NCBI GenBank assembly: GCA_040388535.1
Contig: JAZKBR010000002.1
Coordinates: 701,284-765,283, forward strand
Origin: Gemmatimonadota bacterium
Lineage (GTDB): Bacteria; Gemmatimonadota; Gemmatimonadetes; Gemmatimonadales; GWC2-71-9
Reading direction: 5' to 3'
DNA: 64,000 nt
This document shows, in pieces, positions 41,222 through 49,972 of this stretch. The notes below the pieces were generated by a model that made no database searches, was not told the origin of the DNA, and saw only the letters and a list, made by a program, of their open reading frames with translations. The number at the start of each line of letters is the position of its first letter. Within the stretch, counting starts at the first letter, position 1. A program made the translations under genes and the position numbers.

Positions 41222-43833
41222 CCCGTCGGCACCTTCACGCCCGGCAGCAGCAGCTTCTCGAAACGCGGATTGCCGCGGAGCGGCGCGAAGGTCGGGTCAG
41301 TCTTGAGGTAGCCCGGCGATACGAAATACTGACTCTTCAGCAACTTCTCGATCTCGTCGATCGCCCTCTCCTTGTCGCCGTTGGCGAGATGCACCCGCAC
41401 CGCCTGGGTTCGGAAGTAGGGGATGTTCGGGTCCTTGGGATTGGCGGCGACCGCATCCGACATCGCCTGCTCCGCTTCGCGGGTCGCGTCGGCGGCCTTG
41501 CCGGCGTAGGCGAGCATCACGGCATAGATCACCCGCAACTGGGGATCCTTCGGCGCGGCATCGACCTGCTGCTTCGAGGTGGCCAACGACGAATCGGCGT
41601 ACGCCCGAGCGCGCTTCAGGTCGCCTTGCTGCCTGGCTGCCGTCGCAAGGCTCTGTGCCCACCAGGCGCGGTCGTTGTCGAAGGCGGCCGGCGTCATCCG
41701 GAAGAGGAGGTCGCGTTCGGCGGGTGGCAGTACGAAGGCAAGTTCCTGATATCCGGCGAAGTAGGTCACGATCTCCGTGACCGGTGCCCGCTTGAGGAGT
41801 TCGACGACCGCGCGTCTCGCGGAAGCGGTGTCGCCGCGCGCCAGGTGTGCGACCGCGACCCATTCCATCGCACCGTAGCCGAGCTCAGGCATCGCCATCA
41901 ATTCTTCGGCAGAAGCCACTGCGTCATCGTAGCGGCCGAGGTAGATCTGCGACTGGATCAGCGTGACGAGCGCCCCCCTCGAGCGAGGGTCAAGCTTCCG
42001 GGCGCGTGAGATGCGGTCGAGTGCTGGCTGGTAGAGCCCAGCCGCGAAGTCGGAGTTGGCTGCGCTGACCAACGCCGAGACGTTGTTGGAATCGAGCGCA
42101 ATCGCCTTTTCGATTTCGCGACGAGCGGCAATCGGATCGTTTTCGACGTTGGTGTAATAGTTGGCTGCCACCACGTGCGCGATCGCCGAATCGTTGGCGA
42201 GCCGGAGGAGGCGACCGAGGGCCTCCTTGGCGCGGCGGGCCACCGCCGGATCTCGGGTGCCGTTGAAGAAGAGGACGGACAATGAGCCTGCCAGCCCACC
42301 CCATGCCCGGGCGAAATTGGAATCGAGGGCCACCGCCTGTTCGAGGTAGTTCGCAGAGACGCGCATCTCGGTCGCCGAGTTGCTGCGCACGGCGTTCGCC
42401 TTGAGGAAGAGGTCGTACGCCTCGGCGTTCTGGGTCGGGCGACCGGCGAGGTTGGTTGCATCATTTTTTCCGAGCACGGTGCCGAGGGCCACCGCCACGC
42501 TGGTTGCGATGCGCCCCTGGATCGAGAACGCACCGGCGCTGTCGGCGTCGAACTTGTCGCGCCAGCTCACGTTGCCGGTCTTGCCGTCGACCATTTCCGT
42601 GATGACGCGCATCTGCCGCTTGCCGTCGGCGCCCTGGCCCCAGCTCACTTTCCCCATCAGGACCTGGTCGACGTGCAGTTCGTCGGCAATCTCCTTGCCG
42701 GTCTTGGTGCTGCCACGGTACTGGTTCGCGCTGGCCGAGGCCGTGACCGTGAGCAACGGCAGCCGCGAGAGCTTGTCCCGCACTTCGTCGACGATGCCGT
42801 CAGCGAGATAGGCCTGATCGGCGGGTCCCTGATTCTCGAAGGGCAGCACGGCAACGCTCTTGGGCCCGCCGCTCGCTGTTCTGTTGCCCAGGAACTTCCA
42901 TCCGGCCGCGGAGAGCGCGAGCACTGCTACGGCCGCGATGCCGATCTTCCACTTCGAGCCGCTCGTTGCGGTGCTCGCCACCGCCGAGCCGCTGTTGAAT
43001 CGCGACTGATCTTCGGCAGTTGTAAGGGCCGTGGCCATATCGCGCGCATTCGCGAAGCGATCGGCCGGGGCCTTCGCCATCGCGGTGAACACCGCGGTGC
43101 TGATGACTGGCGCCAGCGTCGCGCGGGTCTGCTGCAACGGGCGGGGCGTTTCGGTGAGTGAACGCGCGATGATGGCTTGCGCCGTGGGCCCCGTGAATGG
43201 CGGCTCGCCGGCGAGCATTTCATAGAGCACGCAGCCGAGGGCATAGATATCCGTGCGGCCATCGATGTTCGGATCGCCACTGGCCTGTTCGGGGCTCATG
43301 TACTGCGGTGTGCCGATGGCGAGGCCGGTCTGCGTCAGTGCCTGACCACCCGTGCTGGCCGCGCGCGCGATGCCGAAATCGGCCACCATCGCGTGCCCTT
43401 CATTGAGCAGGATGTTCGCGGGCTTGATGTCGCGGTGCACGATGCCGCGCTGATGCGCATAGGCCAGCGCCTCGGCCACCTCGCGTGCGATGCGCAGCGC
43501 TTCCCCTACCGGCAACTGCCGCTCGCGCTTGAGACGATCAGGCAGCGATTCGCCCTCCACCAGTGGCATCACGTAGTAGAGGAAACCCGATGCCTCGCCC
43601 GAATCGAACACCGGGAGAATGTTGGGGTGCGACAGCTTGGCCGCGATCTCCACTTCGCGCAGGAATCGCTCTCCACCAACCGACTCGGCGAGTTCGGGCC
43701 GCATCACCTTGATCGCCACCTGGCGATGATGCTTGAGGTCTTCGGCGAGATAGACGGTGGCCATCCCGCCTTGCCCAAGCTCGCGCTCGATGGTGTACCG
43801 GTCGGCGAGTGCCGCACGAATCCGTTCGATCAC
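41218..43833 (-). CDS. Transmembrane Ser/Thr kinase with TPR sensor (kinase 7)
   Basis: The 871-residue product starts at GTG 43833 behind AGGGGAAG; the longer frame upstream lies within the peptidase gene. The kinase is at about 12-270 (GQGGMATVYLA, VAIKVM with K42, HRDIKPAN, VADFGIARA, YMSPEQASGD) and the helix near 300-320 (WKIGIAAVAVLALSAAGWKF). The outer part begins with a TolB-N-like block (SVAVLPFENQGPADQAYLAD, DQVLMGKVSWGQG) and TPRs (AVALDSNFARAWGGLAGSL, EKAIALDSNNVSALVSA). It starts one base after the M28 peptidase stop, so peptidase and kinase share a transcript; kinase 6 overlaps its end. Confidence 0.92.
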   Translation of the reverse strand: MIERIRAALADRYTIERELGQGGMATVYLAEDLKHHRQVAIKVMRPELAESVGGERFLREVEIAAKLSHPNILPVFDSGEASGFLYYVMPLVEGESLPDRLKRERQLPVGEALRIAREVAEALAYAHQRGIVHRDIKPANILLNEGHAMVADFGIARAASTGGQALTQTGLAIGTPQYMSPEQASGDPNIDGRTDIYALGCVLYEMLAGEPPFTGPTAQAIIARSLTETPRPLQQTRATLAPVISTAVFTAMAKAPADRFANARDMATALTTAEDQSRFNSGSAVASTATSGSKWKIGIAAVAVLALSAAGWKFLGNRTASGGPKSVAVLPFENQGPADQAYLADGIVDEVRDKLSRLPLLTVTASASANQYRGSTKTGKEIADELHVDQVLMGKVSWGQGADGKRQMRVITEMVDGKTGNVSWRDKFDADSAGAFSIQGRIATSVAVALGTVLGKNDATNLAGRPTQNAEAYDLFLKANAVRSNSATEMRVSANYLEQAVALDSNFARAWGGLAGSLSVLFFNGTRDPAVARRAKEALGRLLRLANDSAIAHVVAANYYTNVENDPIAARREIEKAIALDSNNVSALVSAANSDFAAGLYQPALDRISRARKLDPRSRGALVTLIQSQIYLGRYDDAVASAEELMAMPELGYGAMEWVAVAHLARGDTASARRAVVELLKRAPVTEIVTYFAGYQELAFVLPPAERDLLFRMTPAAFDNDRAWWAQSLATAARQQGDLKRARAYADSSLATSKQQVDAAPKDPQLRVIYAVMLAYAGKAADATREAEQAMSDAVAANPKDPNIPYFRTQAVRVHLANGDKERAIDEIEKLLKSQYFVSPGYLKTDPTFAPLRGNPRFEKLLLPGVKVPTG

Positions 43834-43834
43834 G

Positions 43835-45946
43835 TTACTTCCCCTTGGACTTCTTCGTGGTGGTCGGCCGTGGCACCAGCTTGAGCGACCCGGCCGTTTC
43901 ACGGGCACGAAGCACGGTCATGACATCGGCGAGCGGGAGCGGCGTGAACTCACCCGAGAGGAAATCGCGCACTTCGAGCGCTGTCATTCCCTTGTTCAGC
44001 AGCAGCGAAAATTCGGCACCGTACTCCTCTGGAAGCGCCGGGCCTGCCGCTCCGCGCGCACCACCAGCTGCGGGCGGGCGAGCGCCGGCGGCACCGGGCG
44101 CGGCGGCCGTGCGCGCCACCGGTTCGATCATCAAGCCGGCGGCTTCCTTTTCCTCGGCAGTCATTACCGGCTCAGCTGCCGCAACGCCGCGCTGCATCGC
44201 CGCGAGTTGATACGCGGCCTTCACTTCGTTGAGCAACGCATTCGCGCGCTGGTCGACCAGCGGCAGGAACGCCGCCGTCTTCTTCTTGCCATCGTCGACA
44301 TTGGTCCAGAGCACACTCGCCGACCGGATCACGCCTTTCTCGACTTCGGCCTGATGCTGAATGGCGTTGCGCGCCTCCTGATAGGCCCGGGGCAACGTTT
44401 CAGTCGTGGCGTCCGCCAGGTAGCCGAGACCCTTGGTATGCGACTCGCCCATGCGCGAGAGGCCGCGACCGAGGTTGTCGGCCAGAACGCGCGCGGCGAC
44501 TTCATCGGTGCCGGTCGCGAGCACGGCCAGTCCACCGAGGCCCACAGCGCCGGCGCGCTTGTACTGCGTCGGATCCTGCTTGTCGGGGGTGTCTTCCGAT
44601 GAGTGGTACCACATGTCGGGCCAGGTGATGAACATCAGCGCGGGGATGCCGTGCTGCATGTAGGTCACGTGATCGCTCGAGCCGTAGTGCTTGTCGATCT
44701 TGATGTAGAAGGCATCCTTGCTGCCGCGCGGCGACTCGACCGGTTGCGACGGTGCGTAGCCCGAGCGACGGAAACGGACGCGCTCGCGCGAGATGTCGGC
44801 GATGTACTCCATCATCGACTGGCCGATGTCGTTGAGATACGACGGGAAGGTGTCCGGCGTGCGCTGCAGCACCCAGTAGCTGCGACTGTCGGCAACGCGA
44901 ATCGCTTCCATGTCGAAGTTCAGCGTCCCGATGATGCTCTTTTCCTTCTCGGGATGGGCGGTGAGGTAGGCGTTGGTGCCCGAAATCTCCGGGACCCACT
45001 GGAAGTTGATCGTGCGCCTGGGGCGCGGGAGTTTCCCTTCGGCGATCAGCTTGAGGTAGGCGCGACCGATCTCGAGCGTCAGTGCGCAGCCGCTGGCGTC
45101 ATCGTTGGCCCCCTGCTTGATCAGCCCCTCGTAGAGATGCCCGCTGATCCCGACTTCCTGTGTCGTGCTGCCATCGCCGGGAATCTCGGCGTGGACGTAC
45201 TCGGCCTGGTAGGAAACCTGCACGCTCTTGACGACAGAGCGGATGGTGATCTTGTCGCCGCGCAACAGCATTGCCGCAAGGTTGTTCCGCACCTCGGGCG
45301 TGACCGACCAGGCCACGGTGTTGGGCTGGGCATTCACCGTGGACGAGACAATCTGCGTCGGGAAATCGACGGTGCGCTGGAAGCCGATCGCGCTGATCCC
45401 GAGCACGCCGACCGCGCCGCGCTGGATCGCCTGCGCGTAGGTGGCGGAGGTCGAGCCGGATGAGAGCACGAACTTTCCCTTGACATCCTTCCCTTCGAAG
45501 TCGGCCGCGCGACCGGCACCCACGTCGACCAGTTCACCCGAGAAGTCGCCGTTGGCGTTCAGCGAGGCGAGCGAGAGCGCCAGGTCGTGGATGTCGAAGA
45601 GCTTTACGTTCTTCGGCGTCGTCATCCAGAGCTCGCCCTGCACCGGTTGCCAGGTCTGCGTCACTGGCCCGAACTTCTCGATCGCGATATTGCTGAAGCC
45701 GTACTCCTTCGCGAAGGCGGCCATCACCAGACTCTCGCGATAGTGACCGCTGTATTCCTCGGGCAGTCGCACGCGCTGATAGGGCACCAGTTCCATCACG
45801 TGGTGCATCGCGCGCTCGCCGGACACCTCATTGATGATCGCCGTCATCATCTGCTGCGAGAGCAGGGTACGGTCCTCACGCTCCTGCGCGGCGAGGGGAG
45901 CAACGGCAATGAGCAGGCTGGCGGTGGCGGTGAACACGGATTTCAC
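43835..45946 (-). CDS. Secreted M28-family peptidase
   Basis: The 703-residue product starts at GTG 45946 behind GAGG with a signal peptide ending PLAAQ. A PA-like region (about 120-260) precedes the M28 catalytic core: NDDASGCALTLEIGRAYLKL, WVPEISGTNAYLTAHPEKE (Glu), LNFDMEAI (Asp) and HYGSSDHVTYMQHGIPALMF. The first metal His, usually in HxD, is replaced around SGHLYEG, with His still present. A C-terminal helical part with an Ala/Gly/Pro-rich stretch (AARTAAAPGAAGARPPAAGG) ends in KKSKGK. It heads the transcript that continues into kinases 7 and 6. Confidence 0.85.
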   Translation of the reverse strand: MKSVFTATASLLIAVAPLAAQEREDRTLLSQQMMTAIINEVSGERAMHHVMELVPYQRVRLPEEYSGHYRESLVMAAFAKEYGFSNIAIEKFGPVTQTWQPVQGELWMTTPKNVKLFDIHDLALSLASLNANGDFSGELVDVGAGRAADFEGKDVKGKFVLSSGSTSATYAQAIQRGAVGVLGISAIGFQRTVDFPTQIVSSTVNAQPNTVAWSVTPEVRNNLAAMLLRGDKITIRSVVKSVQVSYQAEYVHAEIPGDGSTTQEVGISGHLYEGLIKQGANDDASGCALTLEIGRAYLKLIAEGKLPRPRRTINFQWVPEISGTNAYLTAHPEKEKSIIGTLNFDMEAIRVADSRSYWVLQRTPDTFPSYLNDIGQSMMEYIADISRERVRFRRSGYAPSQPVESPRGSKDAFYIKIDKHYGSSDHVTYMQHGIPALMFITWPDMWYHSSEDTPDKQDPTQYKRAGAVGLGGLAVLATGTDEVAARVLADNLGRGLSRMGESHTKGLGYLADATTETLPRAYQEARNAIQHQAEVEKGVIRSASVLWTNVDDGKKKTAAFLPLVDQRANALLNEVKAAYQLAAMQRGVAAAEPVMTAEEKEAAGLMIEPVARTAAAPGAAGARPPAAGGARGAAGPALPEEYGAEFSLLLNKGMTALEVRDFLSGEFTPLPLADVMTVLRARETAGSLKLVPRPTTTKKSKGK

Positions 45947-46174
45947 GGGACGAGCCTCGAGCAGAGGATGGGCGAAGAACGGCAAAAGATGAATGATCGG
46001 CGATGGGCGATAGCAGACAGGCCGCACCAGTCGGGTGACAAGGTTGGCGTCCGGTCGGCCAGGACTTTCAGGATGCTGACGTCGAGTTGTGGGGAAGGAT
46101 CACTCTATAATGCCGCAAAATGGGACACGCCGCCACTCGAAGGCATTTCCGAGTAGAAGTGTCGGGTATTCATT

Positions 46175-46209
46175 GGGAGAAGGGAGAAGGGAGAAGGGAG
46201 AAGGGGGAG
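46175..46209. repeat. Heptamer tandem repeat, unit GGGAGAA
   Basis: Four perfect GGGAGAA units plus one variant (GGGGGAG) end ten bases before the stop of the GH13 gene. The 272-base gap to the M28 gene also contains TATAAT at about 46106 without a convincing -35 box. Confidence 0.85.
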
Positions 46210-46218
46210 GGGCTCGGC

Positions 46219-48006
46219 TCAGGTGGGGGTGAGTATCAGCGCTGACCACTGGGGGAGGGAGAGCCGGAGCTGACCGGCCTCGACTTCGAGGCGCTCGGGG
46301 TTAGTCAGCGGGTCGCCGCCGTAGTTGGGTGCCTGACTGTCGAGGACGACCTGCCACGCGCCGATGCCGCCAGGTGAAGGGAGCTGATAGCCCTGATCGG
46401 GCCAGCTGTTTTCGCTCAGGTTGACCACGATGAGCAGTGGCCGTCCGGCCTCATCGGGTCGCAGGAAGGCGAGCACCCCGGCGGCGCCGTCGACCTGGAC
46501 AATCTCGAACCCCGGCTGCCGCAGGACCGGGGTATTCCACCAGAGCCGGTTGGCATCGGTAACCAGCGCGCGCATCTGCAGTCCGATCGGGTCTCCCGCG
46601 ACAGACCAGTCGAAGCGATGGTCGGAATGGTGGCCGTTGGCATCGGGGCGCGGGTTCCAGTAGCCGGGGAGGTGGCATTCGGCGCCCATGAAGCACATCG
46701 GGGTGCCGGGAAGCGCGACGCAGAGCACCCACCCGATCCGCGCCTTCGCGCGCGCCAGCCAGTCGTCTCGACCACCGACGAGTTCGACGAAGTGACGATA
46801 CCCGACGCGGGCCCCGGCTTCGTTGTCGTGCGCGGTATCGTGCGAACCCAGCAGATACCGGATGCGGAGCGCGGCATCGGGAAGGTGGACCAGTTGCAGC
46901 AGGAACTCGACCCGACTCTCGACCGATGTCGCGCCGACCGCGTTGACGAAGATTGGCGGGTCGCCCAGCGCCCAGACGCGATCGAAGCGAAGATGCTCCG
47001 TCAACTGGGGCCAGATGCCAGCATCATGGCCGGTCCATTCGACGATCAGCAGTTTGTCCTGCCAGAGCGGGTTGGCGCGCACGGCCGTCACGACCTCGAG
47101 CAACACTTCGCGAGCGATTTCATCGGCGGCATCAATCCGGAGTCCGTCGACGCGATACTCCTCGAAGCAGTGACGCGCGTGATTGACGATGAAATCGCGC
47201 ACCTCCGCCTTCCAGAACGCGGGTCGCGGTCCCCACGGTGAACGCTCCCCACCTTCAAAGAAGATTCCGCCATCGCGGGTCATGCCGTCGAATTCCCAGA
47301 GGCGGTTGTCGACATCGCTGAAATGATTCCAGACCACATCGAAGATCACCGCGAGGCCGCGATCGTGTGCTGCCCGGATCAGCTGCCGCAACTGCAACGG
47401 TGAGCCGTACGATGACTCCGGCGCGAAGAGATGCGACGGTGCGTACCCCTCCTGACCATCGCCGGGGTTTTCGTGAATCGGCAGCAAGGCCACTGCATTG
47501 AAGCCGAGCGCCCTGATGTAATCGAGTTTCGAGGCAAACTGTTCGAAGGTGCCGGTAGCGGTAGGTCCGGTGTCGACACCATCGCCGAGGCCGGTAAACG
47601 AGCCGATGTGGGCCTGATAGATGAGCCAGTCCGGTCGGGCTGGGGTCTCGAAGCCATCATCGGCGAGCCCCGACTCCACCAGCTCGCTCGCGACGTCGAC
47701 GATGACGGCATTGCCACTCGAGTGCCGGGTGGCGCGTGCCCAGGGATCGCTGCGGCGGAGCCCGCGCTGGCCCGGATTGAACTCGTCGCCGCCACGATTG
47801 TCGATGACGTAGAGGTACTCATCCCCGGCGCGCACGCCCTCAACGGTGATGGACCAGCAGTCGTCGTCGCCTCGCGCAAGCAGGTGTTCGTCTTCGCGCC
47901 AGGCGTTGAACGATCCCGTCACGGCGACGCGTGAGGCGTTGGGCGCCCAGACCATGAATGTCGCCGCGGCGCCGGACAGTGTTACGCCCATCGCCCGGGC
48001 GCTCAT
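46219..48006 (-). CDS. GH13 alpha-glucan enzyme with CBM48, branching-enzyme-like
   Basis: The 595-residue product starts at ATG 48006, overlapping the upstream stop (ATGA). A CBM48 domain lies at about 8-100 (FMVWAPNASRVAVTGSFNAW). The GH13 barrel follows: IYQAHIGSFTG, VALLPIHENPG, region I DVVWNH, region II GLRIDAADEI with nucleophile Asp, region III LLIVEW with the likely acid Glu, region IV GSHDTAHDN. The order resembles glucan branching enzymes and trehalohydrolases, but it lacks the long GlgB N-terminal domain and has no signal peptide. It probably acts on stored alpha-glucan in the cytoplasm; exact specificity cannot be read from sequence. Confidence 0.85.
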   Translation of the reverse strand: MSARAMGVTLSGAAATFMVWAPNASRVAVTGSFNAWREDEHLLARGDDDCWSITVEGVRAGDEYLYVIDNRGGDEFNPGQRGLRRSDPWARATRHSSGNAVIVDVASELVESGLADDGFETPARPDWLIYQAHIGSFTGLGDGVDTGPTATGTFEQFASKLDYIRALGFNAVALLPIHENPGDGQEGYAPSHLFAPESSYGSPLQLRQLIRAAHDRGLAVIFDVVWNHFSDVDNRLWEFDGMTRDGGIFFEGGERSPWGPRPAFWKAEVRDFIVNHARHCFEEYRVDGLRIDAADEIAREVLLEVVTAVRANPLWQDKLLIVEWTGHDAGIWPQLTEHLRFDRVWALGDPPIFVNAVGATSVESRVEFLLQLVHLPDAALRIRYLLGSHDTAHDNEAGARVGYRHFVELVGGRDDWLARAKARIGWVLCVALPGTPMCFMGAECHLPGYWNPRPDANGHHSDHRFDWSVAGDPIGLQMRALVTDANRLWWNTPVLRQPGFEIVQVDGAAGVLAFLRPDEAGRPLLIVVNLSENSWPDQGYQLPSPGGIGAWQVVLDSQAPNYGGDPLTNPERLEVEAGQLRLSLPQWSALILTPT

Positions 48007-48809
48007 TTCGGCCACGCCGGCGTGGCGAGATCGAGGCGCCAGGTCGGGCCCAGGTACATCGGTCCCACAAAGCGAAGAAACGTCGGGACGTCATCCCTGA
48101 CGATCCACGCGCGACTGTCGGGCGGGTGCTTGCCGAGCACGTGTGCGAAGAAACCGACCAATGGTCCGAGGCGCGGCTTGAGGATGAACTCCTGCGCCGT
48201 CTCGGCCCGGGGGCCGGGGCGGATACGGACGGTTCCCGCCGGCACGAACTCGAGCTCGATCAATCGTGGCTTCGGCGTGAAGGCGACCAGCTGCACTCGG
48301 CGCGGCGTCCGTACATCAAGATTCTTCGCGAGAATGATGACGAGTCCGTTGGCGATATCGGGTTGCAGTTCGAGGGTGCCGTCATAGACCTCGGCCGGCT
48401 TCGCTCCGACTCGCGAGGTGACGTGATACCGTCCCGCGCGGGTGAGCGTGGCATCGAGCTGATGCTCGAACGCCGGGCCCTGCTGCACCAGGTGGTATTG
48501 CTGCAAGGCGAAGACGTGTTGCTGGGTGAAAGTCGCGGTTTCGTCGAAGAGGGAGCCATCGAGGAAGCGAAAACGCAGCCGCGACTCGATCCCGCCATTC
48601 ATCGGCCGCTGCAACAGGTCACCCTGCGCGATCAGCGTCCCGGCATCGTTCCGGAGTTCGAGGAAGCCGTGCACGGAGCCTTCGGGGAAGCGTACCGCGA
48701 CCCCTGCGTGTGCGGGTGAGGCTGGCGTTTCCTGCGCGGAGAGCGACATCGCCGCCACAAGGGCCACCGCGATGCCGTTGGCTCCGATCAATCTGAGCAA
48801 ACGACGCAT
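48003..48809 (-). CDS. Secreted protein of unknown function paired with GH13 gene
   Basis: The 268-residue product starts at ATG 48809 with the signal peptide MRRLLRLIGANGIAVALVAA and then MSLSAQ. The mature part is beta-rich (HGFLELRNDAGTLIAQGDLL, SRLRFRFLDGSLFDETATFT, YHVTSRVGAKPAEVYDGTLE) and ends in FVGPMYLGPTWRLDLATPAW. No family or catalytic motif is recognised. It overlaps the GH13 gene by four bases and so is translationally coupled to it, odd because one product is exported and the other is not. Confidence 0.72.
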   Translation of the reverse strand: MRRLLRLIGANGIAVALVAAMSLSAQETPASPAHAGVAVRFPEGSVHGFLELRNDAGTLIAQGDLLQRPMNGGIESRLRFRFLDGSLFDETATFTQQHVFALQQYHLVQQGPAFEHQLDATLTRAGRYHVTSRVGAKPAEVYDGTLELQPDIANGLVIILAKNLDVRTPRRVQLVAFTPKPRLIELEFVPAGTVRIRPGPRAETAQEFILKPRLGPLVGFFAHVLGKHPPDSRAWIVRDDVPTFLRFVGPMYLGPTWRLDLATPAWPK

Positions 48810-49011
48810 AGGCAGGGAGCATCCGGACACGAGTGGGCATCCCGGCGGGGCCGGGAGCCGGGGAGTCACTCCTATGGACGAGGAGCGGGCAACCGTGGAC
48901 ACACCTGCGCACGACGATGGGCGAGTAGTGTGCGGGTCTGGGGTGGGGCTTCGTCTCTCAGCTACACGCGGCACGTTGGAACACACTCAATCGCTTCACA
49001 AAGGACTCGAT

Positions 49012-49224
49012 ATGCGCCCGACAGGTATCGCTGGACTCGTTCTCATCGTGCTGTGCGTGGTGGTCCTGGTCACCGGCGGGGGCTTCACCACCAAGAAGGA
49101 CATCCTGAAGATCGGCGATGTGAAGGTCACGGCAGACGACAAGCAGTCGATCCCGCCCTGGGTCGCTGGCGTCGGCATCATTGCGGGAATCGGCCTGCTG
49201 GCGACATCGCGTCGCCGTAGCTGA
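49012..49224 (+). CDS. Small membrane protein, two helices
   Basis: The 70-residue product starts at ATG 49012, seven bases after AAGGA. Helix one is GIAGLVLIVLCVVVLVTGGG, then a short loop (FTTKKDILKIGDVKVTADDK) and helix two (WVAGVGIIAGIGLLATS), ending RRRS. This layout matches small DUF3185-like membrane proteins (named from memory). The next small membrane gene follows 32 bases downstream on the same strand. Confidence 0.75.
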   Translation: MRPTGIAGLVLIVLCVVVLVTGGGFTTKKDILKIGDVKVTADDKQSIPPWVAGVGIIAGIGLLATSRRRS

Positions 49225-49256
49225 ATACTCATCACTCAGAATCGAGGAAGCGTCTC

Positions 49257-49406
49257 ATGCTCGAAACAATCATTGTCATTCTGCTGATCATGTGGGCGCT
49301 GGGCATGATCGGGGGCTACGCGTTCGGTGGCCTGCTGCACATTCTGCTCGTCATCGCCCTGATCGTGATCGTCATCCGGGTGATCCAGGGAAGGAAGCCG
49401 CTCTAG
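49257..49406 (+). CDS. Lmo0937-family small membrane protein
   Basis: The 49-residue product starts at ATG 49257, eight bases after GAGGAAG. The sequence opens MLETIIVILLIMWALGMIGG and continues with GYAFGG, then LLHILLVIALIVIVIRVIQG. This is the typical composition of the lmo0937 / DUF5670 family, which are small stress-associated two-helix proteins. It is probably in one operon with the preceding 70-residue protein. Confidence 0.85.
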   Translation: MLETIIVILLIMWALGMIGGYAFGGLLHILLVIALIVIVIRVIQGRKPL

Positions 49407-49413
49407 TCGAGAT

Positions 49414-49434
49414 GGGAGAAGGGGGAAGGGGAAG
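49414..49434. repeat. Short heptamer repeat, units GGGAGAA / GGGGGAA
   Basis: Three in-phase units (GGGAGAA, GGGGGAA, GGGGAAG) begin eight bases after the stop of the lmo0937-like gene. Both G-rich unit types occur next to each other here, linking the arrays at 46175 and 63947. Confidence 0.7.
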
Positions 49435-49510
49435 AGAGAACTACCTTGGCCGTGAGCTCGTCAGCCACAGGGTAACTCTCCATCCACCTTCCCCGTTCTT
49501 CTCTTCTTCT

Positions 49511-49966
49511 CTAGAATCTCTCGCCCTTCGCTTCGCGCTGCTGGCTTCCCACCGCCCGAATCCTGCTCCACATCGTTCCGAAAAAGAGCGCGAGGCCGGC
49601 GATCTGCGCCAGCCCGGCGAGCAGGACCGCGATGCGCAGCCACTCGGCTGTGCTCGTACCACGCAGCAATTCGCCGATGATCCTGCTCGCCGTACCCACC
49701 GTCAGCAGCCACCACGCCACCAGGACGAGCGCAGGGCGATAGCGAATGTCGTCTCGTTCGGGCCGCGGGAAGAGCCAGAGCGCCACGCCAAGGATCATCA
49801 TCATCACGAAGCCGACGAAGATCGCGTGCGTGTGCGCGCTGGTTTCCCACGATGTCGGGGAACGCTGGTACAGCTCCCGGCGAACCATCATCCAGCCCCC
49901 CAGCACGAGGCCGGCGAACAGAAAGAGAATCGCCGTCTTGATGTATCGTCGGACGAGTGAGTGCAT
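49511..49966 (-). CDS. Four-helix haem-copper-oxidase-like membrane protein
   Basis: The 151-residue product has four membrane helices: ILFLFAGLVLGGWMMV, HAIFVGFVMMMILGVALWLF, ALVLVAWWLLTVGTASRII and LRIAVLLAGLAQIAGLALFF. ETSAHTHAIFVGF holds H45 and H47 at a membrane boundary, like one haem-ligand helix of cbb3-type oxidase or NO reductase large subunits. The protein is far too short to be a catalytic subunit. Similar short 'cbb3 subunit I-like' proteins occur with NnrS and NO-responsive regulators. It begins six bases after the nitronate monooxygenase-like gene, so they are one operon. Confidence 0.72.
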   Translation of the reverse strand: MHSLVRRYIKTAILFLFAGLVLGGWMMVRRELYQRSPTSWETSAHTHAIFVGFVMMMILGVALWLFPRPERDDIRYRPALVLVAWWLLTVGTASRIIGELLRGTSTAEWLRIAVLLAGLAQIAGLALFFGTMWSRIRAVGSQQREAKGERF

Positions 49967-49972
49967 CGCGCC

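Noticed and set aside
46106..46111. TATAAT as a promoter in the gap before the GH13 gene end
   Set aside because: No -35 element at the right distance on the plus strand, and both flanking genes are on the minus strand.
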